Source of the DNA: Mesorhizobium helmanticense
GTDB lineage: Bacteria > Pseudomonadota > Alphaproteobacteria > Rhizobiales > Rhizobiaceae
Assembly: GCF_003034915.1 (NCBI RefSeq)
Contig: NZ_PZJX01000030.1
Span: 1 to 64,000 of the forward strand
DNA: 64,000 nucleotides
Direction of reading: 5' to 3'
The notes below the pieces were generated by a model. That model saw nothing but the letters and a program-made list of their open reading frames with translations, searched no databases and had not been told where the DNA came from. Made by a program: the position numbers and the translations under genes. Position 1 is the stretch's first letter. The number at the start of each line of letters is the position of its first letter. Positions 1 to 8,324 of the stretch are shown piece after piece.

Positions 1-57
1 AGCCACCCCGCGCTCAAGCGGCATGTGTTCTACAGGCTTTCGCGCGACGACTGGAGC

Positions 58-97
58 GCAAGAAAAAGGGCAGCTCGCTAGCTGCCCTTTTTCTTGC
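58..97. terminator. Perfect 18-bp bidirectional terminator hairpin
   Basis: Bases 58-75 and 80-97 are exact reverse complements (18 bp) around a 4-base loop. Each stem contains a run of five A or T, so on either strand the RNA gives a GC-rich core followed by U-rich sequence, as in an intrinsic terminator. It sits about 30 bases beyond the degP stop and would end degP transcription from the right and any gene entering from the left. A plus-strand reading frame open from base 1 meets TAG at 79-81, inside the loop and stem, so an upstream gene may end here. Confidence 0.85.
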
Positions 98-127
98 AAA
101 GTCAATCGCTTGCAGGCTTCGCCGGAC

Positions 128-1642
128 TCAATCCATTCGGATCGTTACGAACCGCAGCTCGCCGCTCTTCGACGCCAGCATCAGGAGCGCATTCTTGCGC
201 CCCTGCTCCTTCAGCGCGCCGATCCGGTCCATCACGTCCTTGGGCGTGGCAACCGATTCCTGGGCGATCTCGGTGATCACCTCGCCGGCCTGGATGCCAC
301 GTTCGGCCGCGGCCGAATCCTTGGCAACGTCGGTGATGACGACGCCGGAGACATCGGCGGCGATGCCGAACTTCGTGCGCGTCTCGTCGTTGAGCTCGCC
401 GACGGTCATGCCGAGCACGGAAGCCGTCGAAACGGCGGGCGCCTTTTCGCCATTGTCCTGGTCGGCGTTGCCGTCTTCACCGCTGGCCAGCTTTTCGCCG
501 TCCTCGAGCCGGCCGAGCGTCACCTTGACGGTCTGCTCGACACCCTTGCGCACGATGATCACGTCGACCGCCTTGCCGACCGTGCTTTCCGCGACGACGC
601 GCGGCAGGTCGCGCATTTCATGGATGTCCTTGCCGTCGAACTTGATGATGACGTCGCCCGCCAGGACGGTGCCGTTGTCGACCGGCCCGCCCTTGATGAC
701 GCCGGCGACCAGCGCGCCCTTGGCGGTCGCCATGCCGAGGCTTTCGGCGATGTCGTCCGTCACCGGCTGGATGCGCACGCCGAGCCAGCCGCGCCGTGTC
801 TCGCCGAACTGGCGGAGCTGGTCGACGACGCCAGAGGCGAGCTGTGCGGGAATGGAGAAGCCGATACCGATCGAACCACCGGACGGCGAGATGATCGCCG
901 TGTTGATGCCGATCACTTCGCCGACGCTGTTGAACAGCGGGCCGCCGGAATTGCCGCGATTGATCGCGGCATCGGTCTGGATGAAATCGTCATAGGGACC
1001 GGAATTGATATCGCGGTTGCGGGCCGAGACGATGCCGACCGTCACCGTGCCGCCGAGGCCGAACGGATTGCCGATCGCCATCACCCAGTCGCCGACCCGC
1101 ATCTTGCTGGAATCGCCGAACTTGACCGCCGTCAGCTTGTGCCCCTTCGGATCGACCTTGAGCACCGCGACGTCGGTCTTGGTGTCGGTGCCGACCAGCG
1201 TCGCCTTCAGCGTCACGCCGTCGGAGAAATTCACCTCGATATCATCGGCATCGGCGATGACGTGGTTGTTGGTGACCACGATGCCCTGCTCCGCATCGAC
1301 CACAAAACCGGAACCCAGCGACTGCACCTTCTGCGCATTGTTGTCCTTGTCGCCGCCACGGTTCTTGAAGAAATCGTCGAAGAAATCCTGGAACGGCGAG
1401 CCTTCGGGAAGCTGCGGCATCGGAACCGCGCCCGGACCTTCCGTGCCCTTGACCGTCTGCGAGGTCGAGATATTGACCACGGCGCCCAGCAGGCCCTGCG
1501 CGAGATCGGCGACCGAGGGCGGCCCATCCGCGGCTACCGAAGGCGTCACGAAAGACGGAACGGCCAAGGCTCCGACAATAAGTGCCGTCGTGCCGGCGAT
1601 GAACGTCCGCCTCGCTGCGCGCAGAAGGGTGTTGGATGTCAT
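128..1642 (-). CDS. degP: Do/DegP-family periplasmic serine protease
   Basis: 504-residue HtrA/DegP protease-chaperone that degrades misfolded envelope proteins. An N-terminal signal peptide (about residues 1-37, hydrophobic stretch then SVAADG) exports it. The trypsin-like domain shows the catalytic triad in NNHVI (His), TDVAVLKV (Asp) and RGNSGGPL (Ser). Two PDZ domains follow, the first near GWLGVRIQPV and the second near the C-terminus. Length fits the family. I chose the ATG at 1642, preceded by GGGAGA, rather than a longer in-frame start at 1687, because the signal peptide then begins correctly. It is the last gene of hflK-hflC-DUF2065-degP, a logical unit for membrane and periplasmic quality control, though 154 bases separate it from DUF2065 and it may also have its own promoter. 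Confidence 0.95.
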   Translation of the reverse strand: MTSNTLLRAARRTFIAGTTALIVGALAVPSFVTPSVAADGPPSVADLAQGLLGAVVNISTSQTVKGTEGPGAVPMPQLPEGSPFQDFFDDFFKNRGGDKDNNAQKVQSLGSGFVVDAEQGIVVTNNHVIADADDIEVNFSDGVTLKATLVGTDTKTDVAVLKVDPKGHKLTAVKFGDSSKMRVGDWVMAIGNPFGLGGTVTVGIVSARNRDINSGPYDDFIQTDAAINRGNSGGPLFNSVGEVIGINTAIISPSGGSIGIGFSIPAQLASGVVDQLRQFGETRRGWLGVRIQPVTDDIAESLGMATAKGALVAGVIKGGPVDNGTVLAGDVIIKFDGKDIHEMRDLPRVVAESTVGKAVDVIIVRKGVEQTVKVTLGRLEDGEKLASGEDGNADQDNGEKAPAVSTASVLGMTVGELNDETRTKFGIAADVSGVVITDVAKDSAAAERGIQAGEVITEIAQESVATPKDVMDRIGALKEQGRKNALLMLASKSGELRFVTIRMD

Positions 1643-1796
1643 CGAGAAGTCTCCCGGTGTTTTCTGAAAAGATAAGCGCTTCGGCAAAAAGCTGCGTCAC
1701 GCCATGTTGGCAAAAAATACGGCACGTTTGCGGCCTTGACTATCGGCAGAGGATAAATCCTCCGTTACGCCGGCACCATGAAAGCGTTTGCCGTCA

Positions 1797-1982
1797 TCAG
1801 CCTCGCACCAGCCAGACGATGCCGACGCCGATGACGATCGCCGCCAGCCCCGCGATCCGCAGCGCGTTCTCCGGCATCGCCAAAACCTCGCCGGCGAGTT
1901 TCCTGGCGAGGCCGGGAAAGCCGCCATAGACCAGGCCCTCGATCACGAGGACCAGGCCTATTGCCGCCAGGAAATCCTGCAC
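1797..1982 (-). CDS. DUF2065 small membrane protein
   Basis: 61-residue inner-membrane protein with two hydrophobic helices (about residues 4-24 and 42-59) and the loop GGFPGLARKL, typical of the DUF2065 family. It starts 6 bases after hflC, so it is almost certainly translated from the same mRNA. Its place between hflC and degP is a recurrent arrangement in proteobacteria. Function is unknown; an auxiliary role with the HflKC membrane complex is only suggested by position. Confidence 0.88.
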   Translation of the reverse strand: MQDFLAAIGLVLVIEGLVYGGFPGLARKLAGEVLAMPENALRIAGLAAIVIGVGIVWLVRG

Positions 1983-1988
1983 CGGCCG

Positions 1989-2930
1989 TTACTGGCCGGC
2001 GCCTGGCTGCGTTGCCGGCGCGGCAGGTGCGGGCGGCGGTGTTGGCGTGTCCTTGCCGTCCGGATTGCGGAAGAAGCGGAAGAACTCCGAATTCGGCGAC
2101 AGCACCATCGTCGTCCCGGTATTGTCCAGCGCCGTGCCATAGGCATTCATCGACCGGTAGAAATCGAAGAAGGCCGGATCGCGCTGGTAGGCCGCCGCGA
2201 AGGTGGCGCTGCGTTGGGCTTCGCCCTCGCCGCGCAGGATTTCCGATTCCTTCCGCGCTTCGGCGACGATTTCCACCACCTCGCGATCGGCGCGGGCGGT
2301 GATGCGCTGCGCGGCCTCTTTGCCGCGCGCCCTCAGCCGCTCGGCCTCGGCCAGGCGTTCGGCCTTCATGCGGTCGAAGGTCTGCTGTGAAACCTCGGCC
2401 GTCAGGTCCGTCCGGCGGATGCGCACATCCTCGATCTGCAGGCCGAGCGACGTGGCGTCGGGCCTGAGCTGATCGCGCACCTCGCGCATCATCACGGCCC
2501 GCTCTTCCGAGAGCGCCGCCTCGAAGTCGCGCAGGCCGTAGACACGGCGGAGCGCCGCATCGAGGCGCGTCCTCAGCCGAGCCTCGGCCAGTGCGATCTG
2601 GCCCGACACCGCGGAGCGGAACACGCGCGGATCCGAGATGCGGTAAGCGATGAAGGCGTCGACCTCGTAGAACTTGCCGCCCGAAACCTGGACGCGGATG
2701 TTGTCGAGATCGAAGCGCAGCACCCGGTTCTCGATCAACTGCACGCTGTCGGCATCGAAGAAGGCGAATGGCGCCTTGAAGTAGATGCCCGGCTGATTCT
2801 TGACGTCGACGATCTCGCCGAACCTGATCACCAGCGCCTGCTGGCGCGCATTGACCACGAAGACCGAGGAATAGATCAGGAACAGGATGACCGCGGCGAC
2901 GACGGCGATGATGGGGAGACGGTTGGCCAT
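1989..2930 (-). CDS. hflC: HflC, protease modulator subunit
   Basis: 313-residue SPFH/band-7 protein. An N-terminal membrane anchor (residues about 5-25) is followed by the SPFH domain (about 25-190) and an Ala/Glu/Arg-rich coiled coil (RMKAERLAEAERLRARGKEA). With HflK it forms the large periplasmic cage that surrounds and modulates the FtsH protease. The ATG overlaps the hflK stop by one base (TAATG), which indicates translational coupling and equal expression. The C-terminus ends in a Pro/Ala-rich tail (about 20 residues). Family and context leave little doubt. Confidence 0.95.
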   Translation of the reverse strand: MANRLPIIAVVAAVILFLIYSSVFVVNARQQALVIRFGEIVDVKNQPGIYFKAPFAFFDADSVQLIENRVLRFDLDNIRVQVSGGKFYEVDAFIAYRISDPRVFRSAVSGQIALAEARLRTRLDAALRRVYGLRDFEAALSEERAVMMREVRDQLRPDATSLGLQIEDVRIRRTDLTAEVSQQTFDRMKAERLAEAERLRARGKEAAQRITARADREVVEIVAEARKESEILRGEGEAQRSATFAAAYQRDPAFFDFYRSMNAYGTALDNTGTTMVLSPNSEFFRFFRNPDGKDTPTPPPAPAAPATQPGAGQ

Positions 2931-4051
2931 TACTGGTTTCCTCCCGTCGTGCCGCCCAGGGGGGCCGGCGCCGGCGCTTTCTGCTGCAATGCCGGCAGCG
3001 GCAGATAGGGAACGACCCCTTGCCCACTGCCTTGCTCGACGATGACCTTGCCAGAATCCTTCAGGACCTTCTCCATCGTTTCCAGATAAAGCCGCTTGCG
3101 CGTCACGTCGGGCGCCTTGGCGTATTCGTCATAGACCGAGATGAAGCGCTGCGCCTCACCCTCTGCCTCCTGCACGACCCGGTTCTTGTAGGCTGCCGCG
3201 TCCTCGCGGACCTGTGCGGCCTCGCCGCGCGCCTGGCCGAGCTTCTGGTTGGAATACTGGTTGGCCTGCTCGACGAACTTGTCCTCGTCCTGTTCGGCGC
3301 GCTGCACCTCGTCGAAGGCGTCGGCCACTTCACGCGGCGGCGCGGCATCCTCGATCGAAACAGCGTTGACGTTCAGGCCGGCCTTGTAGCCGTCCAGTGT
3401 CGTCTGGATGATTTCACGCACCGACGCCGCGATACCCTGGCGGTCGTCGCGGAAGATGTCCTGCGCCGGCCTGCGGCCGACCGCTTCGCGCATGGCGCTT
3501 TCGGCAACCTGCTGCAGCATGCCTTCGGGATCGGACACGTCGAACAGATAGGCTTTCGGATCAGAGACTTGATAGGCCACCGAGAACTGGACATTGACGA
3601 TATTCTGGTCGCCGGTAAGCATCAGCCCGGAAGTGTTGCCACTAGTCGCGCCGCCGCCGCCGATGTCGACGAGCTGCTCGGCGATGTTGGCCGTCTCGAC
3701 CGTTTCGATGGGCCACCAATGGAAGTGCAGGCCGGGCTGCGAGAGCTCGGCCTTCGGCTTGCCGAACCTCAGTTCGACCGCAACCTCGTCGGGCTGCACC
3801 GTGTAGATCGCCTTGAACGCCCACAGCACGACAAGCGCTGCCACGATCAGCGCGAACACGGCGGGACTGGCGCCGCCGCCGCCCGGCAGCGCGCGCCGCA
3901 ACCTGTCCTGGCCGCGCCGGATGATGTCTTCGAGATCGGGAGGCGAGCCCTGCGGGCCGCTTGGCCCCTTCGGTCCCTGCCCCCAGGGACCTTGATTGCC
4001 GCCGCCGCCCCACGGGCCGCCGCCACCGCCACTCTTGTCATTCCAGGGCAT
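2930..4051 (-). CDS. hflK: HflK, protease modulator subunit
   Basis: 373-residue partner of HflC. The first 40 or so residues are Gly/Pro/Trp-rich (MPWNDKSGGGGGPWGGGG), the usual cytoplasmic extension of HflK. A single transmembrane helix (about 65-83, VFALIVAALVVLWAF) follows, then the SPFH domain with the family sequence YTVQPDEVAVELRFGK, then a coiled coil. HflKC regulates FtsH access to membrane substrates. hflK is first in the hflK-hflC-DUF2065-degP run and lies 150 bases from folA on the same strand, so it may share a transcript with DUF4424-folA or use its own promoter in that gap. Confidence 0.95.
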   Translation of the reverse strand: MPWNDKSGGGGGPWGGGGNQGPWGQGPKGPSGPQGSPPDLEDIIRRGQDRLRRALPGGGGASPAVFALIVAALVVLWAFKAIYTVQPDEVAVELRFGKPKAELSQPGLHFHWWPIETVETANIAEQLVDIGGGGATSGNTSGLMLTGDQNIVNVQFSVAYQVSDPKAYLFDVSDPEGMLQQVAESAMREAVGRRPAQDIFRDDRQGIAASVREIIQTTLDGYKAGLNVNAVSIEDAAPPREVADAFDEVQRAEQDEDKFVEQANQYSNQKLGQARGEAAQVREDAAAYKNRVVQEAEGEAQRFISVYDEYAKAPDVTRKRLYLETMEKVLKDSGKVIVEQGSGQGVVPYLPLPALQQKAPAPAPLGGTTGGNQ

Positions 4052-4201
4052 GAATGTCCTTTCGCTTGGAATTCCCTCAAGCGCCTGTTCTACGGCGCAA
4101 AATCCAATGTCGTTCTTCTATAGGGATGCGACGGCACGCTTTCAACGCGATCGGTTGCCGGCATCGTCCGATTTTGCAGCGGTCGCGGCCCTTATCGCCT
4201 C

Positions 4202-4720
4202 TCAATGCACGTCATGGCGTCGCTCGTAAACCGAATAGCGCGTCGCATGGCTATCCTTTTCGCCGGCCGGAACGTCCTCTGAGCGGACAATGTGCCAAAA
4301 ATCCGGATCGATCGCCGGGAAATGCGCGTCGCCGTCGACCGCGGCCAGGACATGCGTGACATGCAGGCGGTCGGCCAGCGGCAGCGCCTGGGCATAGATC
4401 TCGCCGCCGCCGATGACACAGATTTCGTCGACGCCGGCCATGCAGCGCCCGCGAACATTCGCCAGCCTGATCGCGTCGTCGAGCGAATGCGCGATTTCGA
4501 CGCCCTCGGCGCGCCATCCCGTGTCGCGGGTGACGACGATGTTGAGCCTGCCCGGCAGCGGCCGGCCGATGCCTTCATAGGTCTTGCGGCCCATGATGAT
4601 GGGTTTGCCCATCGTGTCGGCCTTGAACCGCTTGAGATCGCTGGAAAGCCGCCACGGCAAGCCGCCATCGCGTCCGATCACGCCGTTCTCGGCGATGGCG
4701 ACATAGATCGCAACGTCCAT
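4202..4720 (-). CDS. folA: Dihydrofolate reductase
   Basis: 172-residue dihydrofolate reductase; it reduces dihydrofolate to tetrahydrofolate with NADPH. Diagnostic motifs are visible: VAIAENGVIGRDGGLPW near the start, the acidic active-site residue in LSSDLKRFKADT, the nucleotide-binding IIMGRKTYE, and IGGGEIYAQALPLADRL. Length is normal for the chromosomal enzyme. The start codon overlaps the stop of the DUF4424 gene (TGATG), so the two are coupled. Thymidylate synthase, which produces dihydrofolate, lies 6 kb upstream on the same strand, separated by cobF and the molybdate genes. Confidence 0.96.
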   Translation of the reverse strand: MDVAIYVAIAENGVIGRDGGLPWRLSSDLKRFKADTMGKPIIMGRKTYEGIGRPLPGRLNIVVTRDTGWRAEGVEIAHSLDDAIRLANVRGRCMAGVDEICVIGGGEIYAQALPLADRLHVTHVLAAVDGDAHFPAIDPDFWHIVRSEDVPAGEKDSHATRYSVYERRHDVH

Positions 4721-5730
4721 CAGCCGCCATTCCCGCTGTCCGACGGCTCGAGCAGCAATATGTCGATGTCGCGCTCGGGGTTGAAGTCATCGGCCGTCAT
4801 CTCGAAGGTGGTCGGCCCGACCTTCCTGACATTGTCGCCGCAGAACGAGACCAGGTTCTTCGGATCGCCCTTGTCGATGGTCAGCTTGAACTTGCCGATT
4901 GTGCCCGATGCCCAGTTGCCGCCGGTGGTCAGGATATAGGCGATGCGGTTTTCGAAATATTTCGGGTTGCCGTCGGGATCGGCCTTTGCCGCCTTGCGGA
5001 CCGCATTCTCGAACGTATCGTCCATGCAATAGCGGGTCTTGTAGGCGCCATATTGGCCCTGGAACTGGCCGTCATGGAAAAAGCTGAGTGAGGACGTGCC
5101 GCCGACGCTCGGCTTGTAGTGGTGGGCGACGTGGACCGCCTTGTTGGCGGGAAAGGTCGAGCGCCACCAATAGGTCGAGCGCAACTGCCAGAACGGCGCA
5201 TGGACGGTCTTCATGCCCGAACCGTCGTCGGAAGTATCCTCGATGATGATGCCGCGGTTGACCCAGTCCGCGGCGACCGCCGGCGGCAGCTTTGCCAGCG
5301 CCGCCTCGGCGGCATCGCCGAACGGGTAGAACGGCACGTTTTGCGCCTTCAGGTCAGCACTGATGTCGATGCCGAGCGCGAACACCTTCTGCTCGAGCTG
5401 CGGCTTTGCCGCGACGCCGTCGATCGTCACCCCGAAGCCAAGGAAATTGTCGCTCTGGTCGTCGGGGATCGCCAGCATCTCGTAGGGATCACCTTCGATG
5501 TCAGGCATCGGAAAGGCAACGACAGCATCGACGTCCTTGTCGGTATTGTTGCGGAAGACATAGTCGACCGTCACCTTGTCCGCCGAGATGAAGAGGTCCT
5601 CGCTCTCCATCGCCACCGCGTCGCTGCGCGACAGGATCAGGCCACCGGTGCCGAGTTCAGCGATCGAATCATTGGCGAGCGCCGGCGCGGCGCAAATCGC
5701 CAGTGCTGCGGTCACAACATATCGAAACAT
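4720..5730 (-). CDS. DUF4424 secreted protein
   Basis: 336-residue exported protein. The first 20 residues form a signal peptide (MFRYVVTAALAICAAPALA) with cleavage after ALA. The body matches DUF4424: GGLILSRSDAVAMESEDLFIS, a repeated aromatic/Asp pattern, and VAFPMPDIEGDPYE. The start at 5730 has AGGGAAG upstream; a longer open frame to 5919 would overlap the cobF start and spoil the signal peptide. Its stop overlaps folA. Function is not known; family members are predicted periplasmic beta-rich proteins. Confidence 0.85.
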   Translation of the reverse strand: MFRYVVTAALAICAAPALANDSIAELGTGGLILSRSDAVAMESEDLFISADKVTVDYVFRNNTDKDVDAVVAFPMPDIEGDPYEMLAIPDDQSDNFLGFGVTIDGVAAKPQLEQKVFALGIDISADLKAQNVPFYPFGDAAEAALAKLPPAVAADWVNRGIIIEDTSDDGSGMKTVHAPFWQLRSTYWWRSTFPANKAVHVAHHYKPSVGGTSSLSFFHDGQFQGQYGAYKTRYCMDDTFENAVRKAAKADPDGNPKYFENRIAYILTTGGNWASGTIGKFKLTIDKGDPKNLVSFCGDNVRKVGPTTFEMTADDFNPERDIDILLLEPSDSGNGG

Positions 5731-5871
5731 GGAAGCTTCCCTTGCTGCGAGAATGTCGCCGACCCTAGCCGTTCGGTCTGGCGTTTCAAAGCCCTTCCGC
5801 TCGTCAGAGACGCCTGCGCTCATGCCATGGTTATCTGGACACAAACGCTCCGATCGGGCAGGAGTTCGCCC

Positions 5872-6642
5872 ATGCGCAAGCTTCTCGTCATCGGCATCGG
5901 CGCCGGCAATCCCGACCATTTGACCGTGCAGGCCATCGACGGCTTGAATCGGGCCGACGTGCTGTTCATTCCCGACAAGGGCGCGGCAAAGAACGATCTC
6001 GCCGAATTGCGCCGCCAGATCTGCGACCGCTTCGTCACCAATCCGAAGTCACGCCGCGTAGAATTCTACGTGCCGGTGCGCGCCGAGCCGACGTCCTCCT
6101 ACCGCTCGACCGTCGATGACTGGCATGAGGCGATCGCCGCGATCTATGAAGGCCTGATCCGTGACGAGCTTTCGCAAGACGGCTGCGGCGCCTTCCTGAT
6201 CTGGGGCGATCCCTCGCTCTATGACAGCGCGCTGCGCATCCTGGAGCGCGTGCGTCTCAGGGGCAATGTCGAATTCGCTTTGGAGGTCATTCCCGGCATC
6301 ACCGCTGTCCAGGCGCTCGCCGCCAGCCACAAAATGGCGCTGAACCGCATCGGCGATGCGGTTCAGCTCACCACTGGCCGCCGGCTCACCGAGGAAGGTT
6401 TGCCCGAGAATGCCGGCAGCACCGTCGTCATGCTGGACGGCAAATGCGCCTTCAACACGCTTGAAGACAAGAACACCCTGATCCATTGGGGCGCTTATCT
6501 CGGCACGCCGGATGAGATCATTATCTCCGGCCGTCTCGGCGATGTCGGCGACGAGATCGAGCGCGTCCGCGAAGAAGCCCGCCGGAAAAAAGGGTGGATC
6601 ATGGACACCTATCTGCTGCGCAAGCCGGATGTAGGGCAGTAG
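5872..6642 (+). CDS. cobF: Precorrin-6A synthase (deacetylating)
   Basis: 256-residue SAM-dependent methyltransferase of aerobic cobalamin synthesis. CobF methylates C-1 of precorrin-5 with loss of acetate, giving precorrin-6A. Evidence is the tetrapyrrole-methylase start VIGIGAGNPDHLTVQAI, the CobF-type IWGDPSLYDSALRILERV, and VIPGITAVQALAASHKMALN. ATG at 5872 has GGAG 9 bases upstream. cobF stands alone here, away from any other cob gene. Its stop codon lies inside an 8-base tandem repeat, so the last residues (VGQ) are encoded by repeat DNA. Confidence 0.93.
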   Translation: MRKLLVIGIGAGNPDHLTVQAIDGLNRADVLFIPDKGAAKNDLAELRRQICDRFVTNPKSRRVEFYVPVRAEPTSSYRSTVDDWHEAIAAIYEGLIRDELSQDGCGAFLIWGDPSLYDSALRILERVRLRGNVEFALEVIPGITAVQALAASHKMALNRIGDAVQLTTGRRLTEEGLPENAGSTVVMLDGKCAFNTLEDKNTLIHWGAYLGTPDEIIISGRLGDVGDEIERVREEARRKKGWIMDTYLLRKPDVGQ

Positions 6643-6752
6643 GGCAGTAGGGCAGTAGGAAATAATATTTTCAGAGGTGATAGGGCAAGATCTCACACGA
6701 AAACTCTGATTAGTCGCGAATTCTCATATCCCTACTGCCTTACTCCCCTACT
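6631..6752. repeat. 8-bp tandem repeat and matching inverted arm after cobF
   Basis: The unit gtagggca is repeated 3.6 times at 6631-6659. Bases 6638-6659 are complementary to 6731-6752 at 20 of 22 positions, with 71 bases between the arms, so transcripts from either side could fold into a long stem. It lies between convergent cobF and the ModE-like gene and could act as a transcription barrier. There is no U-tract, so classic termination is not shown. Confidence 0.8.
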
Positions 6753-6760
6753 CCTTCCTC

Positions 6761-7102
6761 TCACCCCGCATCTATCTCCGCCTGCAGTGCTTCCATATGC
6801 GCCGCCGCCGCCGAACTGGCCGCCCGTTCGATGGCGCGAAAACGGCTGACCACGGCAAGCCCGACCGCCGTCAGCTGCGCGCCACCGCCCTTCCTGCCGC
6901 CCGTCTGCGCCGCGACCAGCGGCTTGCCGAACACCCGGTTCATGTCCTCGACCAGGTCCCAGGCATGCTTGTAGGACATTTCCATGCCGCGCGCCGCGGC
7001 CGAGATCGAGCCGAAGGCGGCGATCTGCTCCAGAAGCTCGATCTTGCCCGGCCCGATGCGCCCATCGGGATCGAGATTTATCCGCAAGCTCAGCGACGGC
7101 AT
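6761..7102 (-). CDS. ModE-type winged-helix regulator
   Basis: 113-residue DNA-binding protein of the ModE N-terminal (LysR-like winged HTH) class: IGPGKIELLEQIAAFGSISAAARGMEMSYKHAW is the family helix-turn-helix region (quoted in parts: IELLEQIAAFGS, ISAAARGMEMSYKHAWDLV), followed by the wing RKGGGAQLTAVG. It lacks the C-terminal molybdate-binding TOBE domains of E. coli ModE, so sensing may need another factor or be lost. It lies downstream of modC on the same strand with a 109-base gap containing a ModE-like palindrome, which suggests its own, possibly autoregulated, promoter. Likely controls modABC. Confidence 0.85.
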   Translation of the reverse strand: MPSLSLRINLDPDGRIGPGKIELLEQIAAFGSISAAARGMEMSYKHAWDLVEDMNRVFGKPLVAAQTGGRKGGGAQLTAVGLAVVSRFRAIERAASSAAAAHMEALQAEIDAG

Positions 7103-7172
7103 TTTTCCTCCTCCCCAGTCACGCCCGCACCGGACTCACGCCCGCACCCAGACTGATGTCTCCTCGGCGACA

Positions 7173-7197
7173 TCGCTATTCCAAAGCAATATAGCGA
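7173..7197. promoter_or_regulatory. ModE-like palindrome before the regulator gene
   Basis: TCGCTAT (7173-7179) and ATAGCGA (7191-7197) are perfect inverted arms separated by 11 bases. The arms resemble the E. coli ModE half-site TCGTTAT/ATAACGA, but the spacing is one base shorter than the 12 I recall for E. coli modA. It lies 71 bases upstream of the ModE-like gene start, in the right place for autoregulation. Binding is inferred. Confidence 0.55.
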
Positions 7198-7211
7198 AAA
7201 TCATGAACCGG

Positions 7212-8324
7212 TCACCCATCCGCCTCCGACGGCAGGCCGGCGCCGGTATTCGCCCGGTCGAAACTCACCGTCTTGATCACCGCGAACACCTTTCGGCCGA
7301 GCCGCAGCTTCAGCGCCTGCCGCGACTGCTCGGTGATACGGGCAAGTATGGTTGCGCCATTGCAGTCGATGCCGACCTCGACCGCAGGCCCCTCGCCCGG
7401 CGCAATCGCGACGATCGTGCCCGGCAGGATGTTGAGCGCGCTGAGGCCTGTCGGCTGTTCGGTCGCGATCATGACGTCACGGGCGCGGATGCGGATGCGA
7501 ACCGGCGCCCCGACCGTCATCGCCAGAAGCGGCACACGGATCTCTCCTGCCGCCGAGCCGAGCACGCTCATGCCGAAGGTTTTATCATGGCGCAGCACCG
7601 CCGTATCCAGCACGGCGCCGCCCTCGCCGCGCTCTTCCGCCGGCAACAGATCGAGCCGCTGCATGATCGCCGCGGTCGGTCCGGCAGCCGCGACCTTGCC
7701 TTGCGCCAGCACCACCACGTCGCTCGCCAGCCGCGCCACTTCGGCGATGGAATGGCTGACATAGACGATCGGGAGTTTCGTCTCGTCGCGCAGCCGCTCG
7801 ATATAGGGCAGGATCTCGGCCTTGCGGGCGTCGTCAAGCGAGGCCAGCGGTTCGTCCATCAGCAGCAGTTTCGGGCTGGCAAGCAGTGCCCGGCCGATCG
7901 CCACGCGCTGCTTCTCGCCGCCGGAAAGCTTTGCCGGCCGCCGCTCCAGCAGCGGACCGATGCCGAGCAGGTCGACCACGGCATTGAAATCCGCATAGCG
8001 TTCCGCCGTGGGCGTGAACCAGCGGCCATAACGAAGATTGCTCGCCACGCTCATATGCGGGAACAGCCGCGCATCCTGAAACACCATGCCGATCCGGCGT
8101 CTGTGCTTCGGCACGAAGATGCCCGACGCCGTATCGACCAGCACGCGGCCGTCGATCGCGATCCGCCCCTTGTCGGGGCGGATCAGTCCGGCAATCAGGT
8201 TGATCAATGTCGTCTTGCCGGAGCCCGAGGGACCGAACAGTGCGGTCAAATGCCCTGCGCTCTCGAAACGGGCATCGATCCCGAAATCGCCAAGCCGATG
8301 GCTGATGTCGACAACAACGCTCAT
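7212..8324 (-). CDS. modC: Molybdate ABC transporter ATP-binding protein
   Basis: 370-residue ATPase of the molybdate importer. Walker A GPSGSGKTTL (near residue 31), signature LSGGEKQRVAIGRAL, Walker B LLLMDEPLASLD and the switch histidine in VYVSHSIAEV are all present. The C-terminal about 130 residues form the Mop/TOBE molybdate-binding domain (LSALNILPGTIVAIAPGEG). Length and domain order match ModC. Its start overlaps the modB stop by 4 bases (ATGA), so modB and modC are translationally coupled. Confidence 0.95.
   Translation of the reverse strand: MSVVVDISHRLGDFGIDARFESAGHLTALFGPSGSGKTTLINLIAGLIRPDKGRIAIDGRVLVDTASGIFVPKHRRRIGMVFQDARLFPHMSVASNLRYGRWFTPTAERYADFNAVVDLLGIGPLLERRPAKLSGGEKQRVAIGRALLASPKLLLMDEPLASLDDARKAEILPYIERLRDETKLPIVYVSHSIAEVARLASDVVVLAQGKVAAAGPTAAIMQRLDLLPAEERGEGGAVLDTAVLRHDKTFGMSVLGSAAGEIRVPLLAMTVGAPVRIRIRARDVMIATEQPTGLSALNILPGTIVAIAPGEGPAVEVGIDCNGATILARITEQSRQALKLRLGRKVFAVIKTVSFDRANTGAGLPSEADG

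Noticed and set aside
1..81. Possible C-terminal tail of an upstream plus-strand gene
   Set aside because: The frame is open to TAG 79-81 but only 26 codons are visible and resemble nothing I know; base 1-57 could also be noncoding.
23..1675. 550-codon open frame opposite degP
   Set aside because: It is the antisense of degP, rich in Arg, Asp and His typical of shadow frames in GC-rich DNA.
5731..5871. Cobalamin riboswitch before cobF
   Set aside because: No B12-box or related conserved segments in this gap, which is only 141 bases and also serves the divergent DUF4424 gene.
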